Assembly (NCBI GenBank): GCA_029252405.1
Contig: JAQXBM010000057.1
Coordinates: 22,546 to 86,545, forward strand
Source of the DNA: Crocinitomicaceae bacterium
GTDB taxonomy: Bacteria > Bacteroidota > Bacteroidia > Flavobacteriales_D > Crocinitomicaceae
Length of the DNA stretch: 64,000 nt
Direction of reading: 5' to 3'
The translations under genes were made by a program, and so were the position numbers. Positions 24,524 through 32,926 of the stretch are shown here, piece after piece. Numbering within the stretch: the first letter of the stretch is position 1; every line of letters starts with the position of its first letter. The notes beneath the pieces are model-generated. The model did no database searches. It saw only the letters and a list, made by a program, of their open reading frames with translations, and was not told where the DNA came from.

Positions 24524-25083
24524 CGTCTTCTTTCTTTAAGTTTTGGTCTCAACTTATAGCCGATAGTAATTCCACCCCAGTGTTCCCACTGAAAATCGAC
24601 GATATAAGAAACGATTGGGGTGTACGAAAATCGGTAGAACAATCGTTTTCCTTCAGGTTCGAGACGGTACCCAATTGATACGGGGGCACGCAAAAAGAAA
24701 CTTCCTTTTGTGGTGATGGTGAGTGCTTGACCAATTCCTACGTCTAATCCATGTTTATGTCCATAAACACCATGAACCATCACTGGAAAAATGAATCCAG
24801 CGCCATTATTTTTATCGATGTAAGTTCCGCTAATTCCTGTTCGAAGCATCCAGCGGAATTTATTCTTTGTTGCAAATGTCCATTCAAAATTGAACGATCC
24901 AAAGCCACCTGAACCTCCTAGCTCAAAGTAAAGAGATCTTGGTTTTCCCTGTTGTCGGTGCAAGCGTGGTACATACGCCTCACATTCCCATTGAGATAGG
25001 CTAGAACCCGACGCCAAAAAGTCTTGGCCTAAGGAAAATCCTGTAGCGAACACGACGAGTGTAATTGTGATGAACCACTTCAT
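24520..25083 (-). CDS. Exported outer-membrane-like protein of unknown function
   Basis: The ATG at 25083 overlaps the aminotransferase stop (ATGA), which fixes the start; the in-frame TTG 9 nt upstream is not needed. The 187-aa product has a signal peptide ending in FSLGQ (about residue 20). It has alternating glycine/aromatic strands (YFELGGSGGFGSFNFEWTF in part), as in small 8-stranded barrels, and ends with a basic tail (KLRPKLKERRR). It forms a three-gene overlapping unit with the aminotransferase upstream and the jelly-roll lipoprotein downstream. No family was recognised. Confidence 0.75.
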   Translation of the reverse strand: MKWFITITLVVFATGFSLGQDFLASGSSLSQWECEAYVPRLHRQQGKPRSLYFELGGSGGFGSFNFEWTFATKNKFRWMLRTGISGTYIDKNNGAGFIFPVMVHGVYGHKHGLDVGIGQALTITTKGSFFLRAPVSIGYRLEPEGKRLFYRFSYTPIVSYIVDFQWEHWGGITIGYKLRPKLKERRR

Positions 25084-26240
25084 TTTACCCAACTGTTTAT
25101 TTTTGATTTACACTCTTTCAATGCCCTCTTCAGGTAATCGATATCTTCTTGTTCCACATACGCTTGAGTTGATAGACGCATCAAAATTTTGTCTTTCCAT
25201 TGGAATACAGGAATTTCAATCTTGTACTCATTGTAGAGCAGCGATTTCAATTCATTCGCGTCCGAAATCGGAACTGGAACACTACAAATTTGCCCTAAGA
25301 ATTCTGAGTTAACGGATGTTATCGGTTTTGTTCCTGCGATGTCGCACAAGTCTTCGTAATTCTCGAGAACCATTTTTTTACAACGAGCAGAAACGTCCCA
25401 CCAATTGTTTTTATTCAGGTATTCAATCGCTTTTGGAAGGGTTAAAAATGCTGAGTAATCTCTCGTTCCCTGAAGTTGGTGGTAATCCAAGAACTTCGAT
25501 TTCCCAGGCGTTTCTGAATCAAATCCCCAACTGACGAGCAGTGGATCAAATTCATTTTGAATTTCTTTGGTAGCATATAAAAATGCGCAGCCTTTTGGAG
25601 CGAGCATCCACTTGTGACAGGCTCCGGTGTAAATATCTGCTTTCAATTCTGATAAATCCAAAGGGATATGACCTGGAACGTGGGCTCCATCCACAATTGT
25701 AATCAATCCCAGTTCTTTCGCTCGCTCGCAAATCTCCTTTACTGGAAAAATGGTGGCGGTCATGCTGGTAATTTGACTAATAAAAATGGCCTTGGTTTTT
25801 TGTGTGTATCCTTTCCAAAAAGCATCGATGAATTCCTCTTTCGATTCAATACCGATTGGAATTTCCTGCTGCACATATTCGGCGCCAGCCTTTTGGCAAT
25901 AATAATTCCACGTTCTATCCAATGCTCCGTATTCATGATTGGTCGCCAAAATTTCATCTCCTGGCTCAAAATGAAAGCTCTTTGCAATGATATTGATCGC
26001 ATACGACGGATTCATTGTCATGACCAGATCATCTTTATCACAGTTGATATATTCAGCGAGAGCTTGCTTTGAGATTTCTAATTGCTTGTTCCCATCGTGA
26101 ACGAAAAACTGAACGGGATCCTGCTCTAAACGCATCTGCCAGTATTGATAATCATCAAAAATCGGCTTAGGGCAAGCACCAAAAGAACCATGGTTTAAAT
26201 GGCGGTATTCTGGATTCAGTAGAAAATCATTCTTCAACAT
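25080..26240 (-). CDS. PLP-dependent class V aminotransferase (isopenicillin N epimerase-like)
   Basis: This 386-aa fold-type I PLP enzyme begins LNHGSFGACP (15-24), the N-terminal signature of the CefD-like branch. NHEYGALD (101-108) and the PLP-contacting DGAHVPG (184-190) follow. The Schiff-base lysine is in GACHKW (Lys210), with HQLQGTRDYSAFL (about 254-266) after it. Members of this branch act on small amino compounds as epimerases, lyases or aminotransferases, and the substrate cannot be read from the sequence. It has no signal peptide. It heads an overlapping three-gene unit whose other members are envelope proteins. Confidence 0.88.
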   Translation of the reverse strand: MLKNDFLLNPEYRHLNHGSFGACPKPIFDDYQYWQMRLEQDPVQFFVHDGNKQLEISKQALAEYINCDKDDLVMTMNPSYAINIIAKSFHFEPGDEILATNHEYGALDRTWNYYCQKAGAEYVQQEIPIGIESKEEFIDAFWKGYTQKTKAIFISQITSMTATIFPVKEICERAKELGLITIVDGAHVPGHIPLDLSELKADIYTGACHKWMLAPKGCAFLYATKEIQNEFDPLLVSWGFDSETPGKSKFLDYHQLQGTRDYSAFLTLPKAIEYLNKNNWWDVSARCKKMVLENYEDLCDIAGTKPITSVNSEFLGQICSVPVPISDANELKSLLYNEYKIEIPVFQWKDKILMRLSTQAYVEQEDIDYLKRALKECKSKINSWVK

Positions 26241-26340
26241 AAGCGGGTCAAATAGTTCGTTTATTGCGGAAGGGAAGATACAAAAACCGAATCATTGTGT
26301 GCACTAAATGACCTGTAAATGCAATTATTTGGTGCTAATG

Positions 26341-26976
26341 TTAGAACGAGAAAATGCGAATAGGCCTCACTCGGAACATTGAAACTTTGTACATGTAGTT
26401 AGCTGTAGGGTACTCATCCATCTCGATGGCTTTTGCACTGATGTCACTAACTTGAGTAGAGGTCCAATAGTGCGACCCGTTAAAATTTCCAATATTTTGA
26501 TTCGCTCCAGTCAATCCATGCTCAGAAGCACCAAATCCAATTTGTCGATTCATTTCGAGCGCTTCATCAGCGCCGGGTAAGTACCAATCATCAAAACCTT
26601 CGACATCCAGGTTATAGCAAATCTCTGCAGCCGTTCCAAAGGTTTGGCAGGTGTCAACGATCCCTGCTGTATTCACTGCTCCAAGACCATAGACAGATAC
26701 CCATGAACCAGGTGAAATGAAAAGACCTGTACATCCCCATTCATAGGTCCCGGGCATATCAAAAGCCAGAGCTGAAAGGCCCACACAATTGACGGTGTCT
26801 AGGTAAAAAATGATCCCACCTTCACCGTTCTTCCCAATAAATGCTTCTACGGGGTGGTCGTGCAAGAGCTCTCCAACGCTAACACCGTTGTTTAATTTAT
26901 CTTGCAGCGTTGGTGTTTCGTTCTTCTTGCATCCGAAGAGGATTAAAAGGAAAAGAAAAATAATCAGCGGTCTCAT
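26341..26976 (-). CDS. Lipoprotein with DUF1566/Lcl-like C-terminal domain
   Basis: This 211-aa protein has lipobox LILFGC (Cys16) and a polar linker. GGIIFYLD (about 54-61) is the usual opening of DUF1566-type domains. DDWYLPGADEALEMNRQIG (about 130-148) and HYWTSTQ, ending in FRVRPIR, are the characteristic C-terminal motifs. The domain resembles C-type-lectin-like folds and is found in surface proteins, but its ligand is unknown. It is upstream of the aminotransferase by 100 bp on the same strand. A TAAATTTA box (one mismatch to TAnnTTTG) ends 4 nt before its ATG. Confidence 0.82.
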   Translation of the reverse strand: MRPLIIFLFLLILFGCKKNETPTLQDKLNNGVSVGELLHDHPVEAFIGKNGEGGIIFYLDTVNCVGLSALAFDMPGTYEWGCTGLFISPGSWVSVYGLGAVNTAGIVDTCQTFGTAAEICYNLDVEGFDDWYLPGADEALEMNRQIGFGASEHGLTGANQNIGNFNGSHYWTSTQVSDISAKAIEMDEYPTANYMYKVSMFRVRPIRIFSF

Positions 26977-27059
26977 AGCTTAAATTTACGAAGAGAAAAC
27001 CGTTTTTCTGAGCTATAGCGCATTGATTCTCTGATAATTTTGCTCGAAATTAAATTGCG

Positions 27060-27067
27060 TATTTTTG
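27060..27067 (+). promoter_or_regulatory. -7 promoter box TATTTTTG for the SpoIIE-type gene
   Basis: Perfect TAnnTTTG match, with 4 nt (TTTA) before the GTG start at 27072. The spacing supports the GTG as the start codon. Confidence 0.5.
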
Positions 27068-27071
27068 TTTA

Positions 27072-29237
27072 GTGCCAATAACCATTAAATACATACTGCT
27101 CCTAATTCTTTGTGTGAGTTTCTCAACAGAACTTTATGCTCAAACCGAGTCTGACAGTTCGCGTGCACATAAATATTTTGAGTTGTTTCAGGATTTCGAA
27201 TTCGAGGATACCCTGAAAGCACGTATTTATTCAGATTCTGGGTTGTATTTTGCCAAACTTTCGAAAGACGCGAATGTCTTGGCGAGAGGGTATCAATTTA
27301 AAGGGTGGTACTATCAAAATGGATCAGAATTCCGAAAAGCGAAGGAATGCTTTTCAAAATCCCTGGCTGACTTCATTAAGGCGCGCAATAAACAAGGAAT
27401 TGCTGATGCTTACGGCAATTTGGGGAATATTTGCTACGACATGAAGGACTATGTCCCCAGTTTAGATTACCAACTCAAGTCCGTTCGGCAAAATGAAGAA
27501 ATCTTATCTTCAATAATCACCAAGAAAGAACAGGCGAGGGCCCGGGAGGGAAAAACGTATGCCCTGAGTAATATTGCCTCAATATTCGGGGAACTTGACT
27601 TGTACGACAAGTCCTTGGAATACGAGCGTAAGAGTTTGGCCGGAGAAATTGCAGCAGGTAATGCAATTGGAGAGGCAATATCGTACACCGCTATCGCAAC
27701 CATTTACAAGGAAATTGGTGTAATCGACAGTGCAGAATTCTACTTCAAAAAGGGAATTGAGATTTATTCAAAAGAAGAGTATTACAACGGTTTGTCGAAA
27801 GCTTATTACAGTTATGCAGCGATGAAGGGTACAACCCTAGCGAAAGAAGAGCGTGGAAGAATGTTGAAGGAAGCGCTAAGGCTGGATGAAAGAATGGGCG
27901 ATAGAGATGGAACTGTTTATGGATTGTTGGGAATCGCTGATTATCAATTCAAAGAACTCGACAATGACAGTTTGACTGCACTTTTATTCCGTGCGGAAGA
28001 GTTGATTTACGAGTACGGCCTGAACCATCACTTAGAGCGATTCAATAAGATTTCGTCCAAATTCAGTGCGCGATCTGGCGATTACAAAGAGGCTTATAAT
28101 TTTCTACAGGAATATATACGTCTGAGGAAAATCTCTGATAAACAAAAGGAAAATCGAGAAATACTTACTGCCGAGGTGAAGTACGAAGTTCAGTTGAAGA
28201 GTAAACAAGACAGTGTTCTGATGGCCGAAAGTTTTTCTTTGAAACGGGAAAAGGATCAACGTAAAATTGCCGAGCAACGAACTTGGATCACCTTAGGCGT
28301 TTTGGGAGGTTTGGTGCTATTGGGATCTCTCTTCTTCTTCATCTATGCCAATCGAAGAAAACGACTATTGAATGAATTTCTCTCCGAAAAAAATGAAGTC
28401 ATCAACACCCAAAAAGACATTGTAGACGAAAAGAATCAGTCGATTTCGGCTTCGATTGCTTACGCTCAAAGGTTGCAGTCGGCAATTCTTCCCAAACGAT
28501 CGGAAATTGAGGAGTACTTTCCCGAGAGCTTTTTGATCTTCAAACCGAAAGATTTGGTGAGCGGAGACTTTTACTGGTTCGAAAAGTACGGAGATAAGAT
28601 TTACATAGCCGCCGCAGATTGCACTGGGCACGGAGTTCCTGGAGCTATTGTAAGCGTTGTTTGTAGTAACGCACTCAGCCGTGTTTTGAAAGAGTTTGGC
28701 ATTACAGAGCCGAGTAAAATATTGGCTCGAACACGTGAACTCGTTATGGAGACGTTTGGCCGTAGTGATGAACAAGTTGAGGATGGGATGGATATCTCAC
28801 TTTGCGCGATCGATAAATCATCCAAGTCTGTCATTTTCGCCGGAGCGAATAATCCTTTGTGGATCGTTCGAAGCAATGATCATTTTTCTGAATCTACTGA
28901 AGTTGATAGAATATTGGAAGGCACTTCTCACCATTTGTTAGAGTTCAAGGGAGATAAACAACCCGTTGGGCCATATCCTGAAATGAAAGATTTCACGGAC
29001 AGAACGGTTTCTTATTTCGAGGGAGACACGCTCTATTTGTTCTCGGATGGATTTTCCGATCAGTTTGGAGGAGAAAAAGGCAAGAAGTTCATGTCGGCAC
29101 GATTGAAAAAAGAATTGCTTACACGTTGTGGTGTTCTTCTTCCGACTCAGGAAGCGGAGATCGATCAATTATACGAGAACTGGAAGGGAGGTGAAGAGCA
29201 GGTGGATGATGTGTGTATGATTGCCGTGAAATTGTAA
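27072..29237 (+). CDS. TPR sensor with transmembrane segment and SpoIIE/PP2C phosphatase domain
   Basis: This 721-aa protein starts at GTG, followed directly by a signal peptide (KYILLLILCVSFSTELYAQ, about 6-24). A periplasmic array of about six TPRs (30-370) is followed by a basic coiled coil, one transmembrane helix (about 404-425) and a cytoplasmic coiled coil (430-465). The C-terminal SpoIIE-type Ser/Thr phosphatase domain (about 475-721) has metal-binding GDFYW, AADCTGHGVPGA, DGMDIS and LFSDGFSDQFGG, with the terminal VDDVCMIAVKL. All key aspartates are present. It likely senses an envelope signal and dephosphorylates a cytoplasmic partner. No cognate anti-sigma-type gene is adjacent. 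A terminator follows. Confidence 0.93.
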   Translation: MPITIKYILLLILCVSFSTELYAQTESDSSRAHKYFELFQDFEFEDTLKARIYSDSGLYFAKLSKDANVLARGYQFKGWYYQNGSEFRKAKECFSKSLADFIKARNKQGIADAYGNLGNICYDMKDYVPSLDYQLKSVRQNEEILSSIITKKEQARAREGKTYALSNIASIFGELDLYDKSLEYERKSLAGEIAAGNAIGEAISYTAIATIYKEIGVIDSAEFYFKKGIEIYSKEEYYNGLSKAYYSYAAMKGTTLAKEERGRMLKEALRLDERMGDRDGTVYGLLGIADYQFKELDNDSLTALLFRAEELIYEYGLNHHLERFNKISSKFSARSGDYKEAYNFLQEYIRLRKISDKQKENREILTAEVKYEVQLKSKQDSVLMAESFSLKREKDQRKIAEQRTWITLGVLGGLVLLGSLFFFIYANRRKRLLNEFLSEKNEVINTQKDIVDEKNQSISASIAYAQRLQSAILPKRSEIEEYFPESFLIFKPKDLVSGDFYWFEKYGDKIYIAAADCTGHGVPGAIVSVVCSNALSRVLKEFGITEPSKILARTRELVMETFGRSDEQVEDGMDISLCAIDKSSKSVIFAGANNPLWIVRSNDHFSESTEVDRILEGTSHHLLEFKGDKQPVGPYPEMKDFTDRTVSYFEGDTLYLFSDGFSDQFGGEKGKKFMSARLKKELLTRCGVLLPTQEAEIDQLYENWKGGEEQVDDVCMIAVKL

Positions 29238-29246
29238 GAAAGCAGA

Positions 29247-29275
29247 AACCCTCACGATACTATCATGAGGGTTTC
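29247..29275 (+). terminator. Rho-independent terminator-like hairpin after the SpoIIE-type gene
   Basis: A 9-bp perfect stem (AAACCCTCA with TGAGGGTTT, 11-nt loop) lies 9 nt after the stop. The trailing T run is weak, but the stem ends in TTT. It lies between convergent genes and may also serve the small minus-strand ORF. Confidence 0.7.
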
Positions 29276-29299
29276 ATTATGTTTGGTTGTAAGGGATGC

Positions 29300-29398
29300 T
29301 TATTTCAATATTGCCAATCCTTTGATGTAAAGAATGTAATCTTGTAATGATCCGTTTAACATTTTATCGAGGGCTGTTGTTTTATTTTCGTTTTTCAT
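29300..29398 (-). CDS. Possible 32-aa peptide
   Basis: An ATG at 29398-29396 opens an intact 32-codon frame ending in TAA at 29302-29300. The peptide starts MKNENKTTALDKMLNGSLQD and ends YILYIKGLAILK. It has an amphipathic C-terminal helix and no signal peptide. The sequence before the ATG is A-rich (a usual context in these genes), and the frame lies between the terminator and the glycosyltransferase gene. I cannot name a family. It may be a real small protein, a peptide-type precursor, or chance; size alone does not decide. Confidence 0.4.
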   Translation of the reverse strand: MKNENKTTALDKMLNGSLQDYILYIKGLAILK

Positions 29399-29487
29399 AG
29401 CGTTGTGTTTTTAAGTTGTTGCTATGAGTAATTCAAAAGGCGTGCCAAAAAATGTCTACTTGTCGGAAACTCCTATGAAACCGGATG

Positions 29488-30393
29488 TTATTTCACCTTG
29501 TTCCAATTCGTATACGGGAAGAAATCTCTACCAATCATTCGCTCAACAGAACTCAAAAAGCGGTATTTCGTCTGTTCGTGCTTCATTGGAGGCCGATTCA
29601 ATTTCCCTTTTTTTGTTTGATTCAACTTGTGCTTCCATTCGATTCGAGCCATCAATTCATTCATCACTTCGGGGTGCGTTCCTTTGAACCTCGGAATTTT
29701 CCCGAGTGGCCCATAATCGAATTCGTTCGGTTTGAGCTGATATTCGCCTGAAATCACCTCACGACCGTGATGCATGGAATCTTGTTCTTTCTTTTTTGAT
29801 TGCATCAACTCTGGAGGTCTAACCCAACCGTAATGATAGATGTGTGCATTCGCCTTTACGACGTTCAATTTTTCGTTGTCATTCCTACGAAACGATTGTG
29901 CATCCTTGTATGAATATACGTTGCAGTTATTTTTCACAACGCGGATCTCATTTTTATACCATCCGTGGAAAGGGAGGTAGTGATTGTAATCACCAAAGAA
30001 ATGGTAATAATCGAAGAGCAGACCTTGTACGTTTGCATTGTCTTTGTGCTTTTCGCAGGCAGCAACGATAGCGTCCAAATCTTTTTCGTGCACCACTTCA
30101 TCGGCCTGAAGGTAAAAACACCAATCGCCTGAACATTGATCCAAGGCAAAGGTTGTTTCGTTGGCAAAGATCTTTCCATCAACGAATTCCTGCTCGGACC
30201 ACACGCGGTCAATTATTTTGACTTTATCGGAACCAATGGACTCAATTTTCTCTCGAGTACGGTCGTTTTCCGCGTTATCGCCCAAAGCGACAACAAACTC
30301 ATCTACAATTGGCAATATAGACCGAATCGATTCCTCAATTGGGAAATAATAGATGTCTGCGTTACGCACCATTGTAAAACCGCTAATCGTCAT
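29488..30393 (-). CDS. Glycosyltransferase family 2 protein
   Basis: I choose the ATG at 30393 (301 aa, MTISGFTMVRNADIYYFP); the TTG two codons earlier is not needed. The GT-A fold shows GFTMVRNA at the start and VDEFVVALGDNAENDRT (about 30-46). ALDQCSGDWCFYLQADEVV (in part, about 85-105) follows, where QADE takes the place of the metal-binding DxD. A basic C-terminal region (KHKLNQTKKGKLNRPP) follows. It probably transfers a sugar in the cytoplasm to an envelope glycan, but neither donor nor acceptor is known, and no polysaccharide gene cluster lies nearby. A TATCTTTG box (30441-30434) is about 40 nt upstream. Confidence 0.85.
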   Translation of the reverse strand: MTISGFTMVRNADIYYFPIEESIRSILPIVDEFVVALGDNAENDRTREKIESIGSDKVKIIDRVWSEQEFVDGKIFANETTFALDQCSGDWCFYLQADEVVHEKDLDAIVAACEKHKDNANVQGLLFDYYHFFGDYNHYLPFHGWYKNEIRVVKNNCNVYSYKDAQSFRRNDNEKLNVVKANAHIYHYGWVRPPELMQSKKKEQDSMHHGREVISGEYQLKPNEFDYGPLGKIPRFKGTHPEVMNELMARIEWKHKLNQTKKGKLNRPPMKHEQTKYRFLSSVERMIGRDFFPYTNWNKVK

Positions 30394-30433
30394 GTACAAT
30401 ATCGTTTGAATCCTTCCTGGATGATTATTGGGG

Positions 30434-30441
30434 CAAAGATA
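30434..30441 (-). promoter_or_regulatory. -7 promoter box TATCTTTG for the glycosyltransferase gene
   Basis: Perfect TAnnTTTG match on the minus strand, about 40 nt before the ATG at 30393, a normal leader length. It lies in the gap after the upstream lipoprotein start. Confidence 0.55.
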
Positions 30442-30459
30442 ATGAATTCATACTCTGGA

Positions 30460-31095
30460 TCAATCAGCGAATTGTTGCAATGATTTCTTGAATGCAAGGT
30501 AAGCTGCTTTGTAGCGCTCATACATCTTTCGAGTTGTGTATTTGACACCAAAAACATGATGCGTGTTTTCTGTCATGATTGAATGATACGACCGTGTGTA
30601 TTTGCCTTCTTTGTCCTCATAAGTTACCCAGTGATGGGAAGCAGCAAAAGGATCATCTGAGTTCGCTTTATCTTCTGATTGATCGACCGTTTTTTCGTTG
30701 GGCTGCTCAATCAAGTAATCAATTGGATCGCCTCCCCACTGAGGAGAGAATACGAAGAACTCCACGGTGCCATCAGGAGAGGTGAATTTTGCTTCCTCTG
30801 TTTCAACGAATTCATAATCGTCTCCGTAAATTTGCATTGGACCACTTGGACTTGCAGTGAAATTCTCAGGATAATCGACCTGAAACCATGTTGCGCTGTA
30901 GGTTGACAGTTTCACTGGGGCTTCAGGTTTCACTTCAGGGTGAATCGAATCACGTTTAACGCGAAGGGGTTCTTCAATTTGAGTTTCTTGATTTTCAGCT
31001 TGAGCCTCATTCTCCACTGCAACGATGTCTTCCGATTCCGTTTCTCCGCAAGCCGTCAAAAGTAACGCTGCGATAATATAAATTCCCTTTTTCAT
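30460..31095 (-). CDS. Lipoprotein of unknown function
   Basis: This 211-aa protein has lipobox LLTAC (Cys16). An acidic, low-complexity linker rich in Glu, Gln and Asn (about 17-60) precedes a compact domain starting STYSATWFQVDYPENFTA, of the kind seen in proteins predicted to bind small ligands or peptides. No family was recognised. It lies 23 bp downstream of another lipoprotein gene on the same strand and is probably cotranscribed. The overall surface is acidic, typical of outer-membrane-facing lipoproteins. Confidence 0.78.
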   Translation of the reverse strand: MKKGIYIIAALLLTACGETESEDIVAVENEAQAENQETQIEEPLRVKRDSIHPEVKPEAPVKLSTYSATWFQVDYPENFTASPSGPMQIYGDDYEFVETEEAKFTSPDGTVEFFVFSPQWGGDPIDYLIEQPNEKTVDQSEDKANSDDPFAASHHWVTYEDKEGKYTRSYHSIMTENTHHVFGVKYTTRKMYERYKAAYLAFKKSLQQFAD

Positions 31096-31118
31096 TCAAT
31101 TCTCAATTTTTCAATCTC

Positions 31119-31649
31119 CTAACACCCGCATTCTCCAACAACATCAAGCATAGTCGCGTCTTTGTCTTTCGGTTTGATATTGATGGTGCCAATTCTTTGC
31201 CACGTTTCGTCTATCTGACCTGTTTCCGTTGTTTTCACCACCATGTCATACTTATCACTTTTCCATCTTTCCATCAACCTTCTTCCATCTAGATCGGTTG
31301 AACTGGTCAATTCAAAAACGCGCATTTCACCATCTAATTCCATGTACGCCTTTTTCTCGTAGTTCGTCATGAAAACGTATTTCCCCTCGCTGAGTTCATC
31401 CGCCGTCCGACCGAAGTAGCAAGCGCAACCTTCAATCCCTTCAGGATATTCAACATAAACCGCTACATCAACACTTGCAAGAGTTTCTGGAATGGGTTCA
31501 GGTTCAATAGGCTCTAGGATCTCAGATGAATCGATGTCGATAACGACAACTTCCGAATTCTCGTCTTCGGTCGAAGTGAACTCACACGACGAGAAGAGCA
31601 ATATTCCAATCAAGAACAAAGAACCGAATAGTGGGTTAGATCGTTTCAT
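31119..31649 (-). CDS. Lipoprotein of unknown function
   Basis: I choose the ATG at 31649 (176 aa, MKRSNPLFGSLFLIGILLFSSC in part) because it sets lipobox FSSC (Cys22) at a normal position; a longer frame from 31841 would read antisense to nothing useful and overlap the RhlE end. An acidic, Pro/Glu-rich linker (about 28-60) leads to a domain with a CACYFGR motif and a final CGC. Cysteines are paired at both ends. No family was recognised. It is the fourth gene in a row with RhlE and the NYN protein, 10 bp after the RhlE stop. Confidence 0.75.
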   Translation of the reverse strand: MKRSNPLFGSLFLIGILLFSSCEFTSTEDENSEVVVIDIDSSEILEPIEPEPIPETLASVDVAVYVEYPEGIEGCACYFGRTADELSEGKYVFMTNYEKKAYMELDGEMRVFELTSSTDLDGRRLMERWKSDKYDMVVKTTETGQIDETWQRIGTINIKPKDKDATMLDVVGECGC

Positions 31650-31659
31650 TTCTGAGTGT

Positions 31660-32925
31660 TTACTTTTTCGCTCCGCTGTTGCCTGCTGGTTTGTTTCCTT
31701 GAGGTTTTCTAGGACCTTTCTTTTTCTTGTGAAAATGACGTTTATTTCTATTTCCACCTCCTTTGAAATTACTCTTTTCTGACCATTCCGGTCCAGGTCC
31801 GAGCGCCTCTGGTGGAGCCAATTTCTCAAATTTCGTTTCAATCAGGCGTTCGATCTTGCGAACCTTGTGCATGTCTTTCTCATTAATGAGCGTGAATGCT
31901 TCTCCTTTGGTGTTTGCTCTGGCAGTTCGCCCAACTCTGTGCACATAATCCTCGGCATCGTGAGGTACATCGTAGTTCACTACCATGTTGATTTCTTTGA
32001 TGTCGATTCCACGGCTCATAACGTCTGTGGCCACCAAAATGCGAATCCGCTTGGATCTAAATCCTCTTAGGACTTCCTCTCGTCGGTCCTGATCGAGGTT
32101 CGATGAAATTCCAGTTGCTTTGAATCCGCCCTTTCGAAGAGATCGAACGATATCGGAAACTTTCATCTTGGATGAGGTGAACACGATAATACTGTCGAAG
32201 TCTTTTCGTTCCTTCAAAATGTGTGTTAGGACTCCAATCTTCTGATTCTCATGGGACATGTACATCTTCTGAGTAACTCCTGCGGCAGGTTTCGAAACTG
32301 CGAATGCAATTTCCTTTGGATTCTTCATGAATCGCTTGGCCAAATCTTTAATGTTGTTCGGCATGGTCGCGCTAAACATAAGATTCTGTCGCTCTTTTGG
32401 AAGGTGAGACATGATTGTTTTCAAATCATCAATGAATCCCATATCCAGCATTCGATCTGCTTCATCGAGCACCAAATGTTTCACATGTTTGAAGTTGACG
32501 TATCCCAGTTTCAAGTGAGAAATGAGTTTCCCTGGCGTCGCCACTACGATATCAACTCCATTAGTGAGTGCGTCTTTCTGTATGGACCAATCTTTTCCGT
32601 CTCCACCGCCGTAAATTGCCATCGATCCGACAGAAATGAAGTAGGAGAGACCTTGAATTTGCTGTTCAATTTGAATCGCTAATTCGCGGGTTGGAACAAT
32701 AATCAGTGTATCGACATTGGTGTCTTTCTTTCCGATCAATTTATTCAAAATCGGTAGTACAAAAGCACCTGTTTTACCTGTTCCCGTTTGGGCACAAGCA
32801 ATGATGTCGTCGTTATTAAGTATGATTGGGATCGCCTTTTCTTGAACTGGTGTCGCAGTTTCAAATCCCATGTATCCAAGGGCTTCGAGTAGTTCAGGGC
32901 GTAAGTTTAATTCGGTAAATTTCAT
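31660..32925 (-). CDS. DEAD-box RNA helicase, RhlE type
   Basis: This 421-aa ATP-dependent RNA helicase starts with the Q motif (GFETATPVQEKAIP, about 20-33). AQTGTGKTGAF (about 45-55), PTREL, VLDEADRMLDMGF, the SAT motif and HRVGRTARA all follow, so the catalytic core is complete. The short basic C-terminal tail (HKKKKGPRKPQGNKP) is typical of the RhlE/CsdA group and helps RNA binding. It is likely to act in ribosome assembly or mRNA turnover. The ATG is 1 bp after the stop of the NYN/LOTUS gene, so the two are a tightly linked pair. Confidence 0.95.
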   Translation of the reverse strand: MKFTELNLRPELLEALGYMGFETATPVQEKAIPIILNNDDIIACAQTGTGKTGAFVLPILNKLIGKKDTNVDTLIIVPTRELAIQIEQQIQGLSYFISVGSMAIYGGGDGKDWSIQKDALTNGVDIVVATPGKLISHLKLGYVNFKHVKHLVLDEADRMLDMGFIDDLKTIMSHLPKERQNLMFSATMPNNIKDLAKRFMKNPKEIAFAVSKPAAGVTQKMYMSHENQKIGVLTHILKERKDFDSIIVFTSSKMKVSDIVRSLRKGGFKATGISSNLDQDRREEVLRGFRSKRIRILVATDVMSRGIDIKEINMVVNYDVPHDAEDYVHRVGRTARANTKGEAFTLINEKDMHKVRKIERLIETKFEKLAPPEALGPGPEWSEKSNFKGGGNRNKRHFHKKKKGPRKPQGNKPAGNSGAKK

Positions 32926-32926
32926 T

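Noticed and set aside
29424..29687. Plus-strand 87-codon frame opposite the end of the glycosyltransferase gene
   Set aside because: It overlaps a well supported glycosyltransferase on the other strand and has no promoter box or recognisable domain; the 32-aa minus-strand frame next to it is more plausible.
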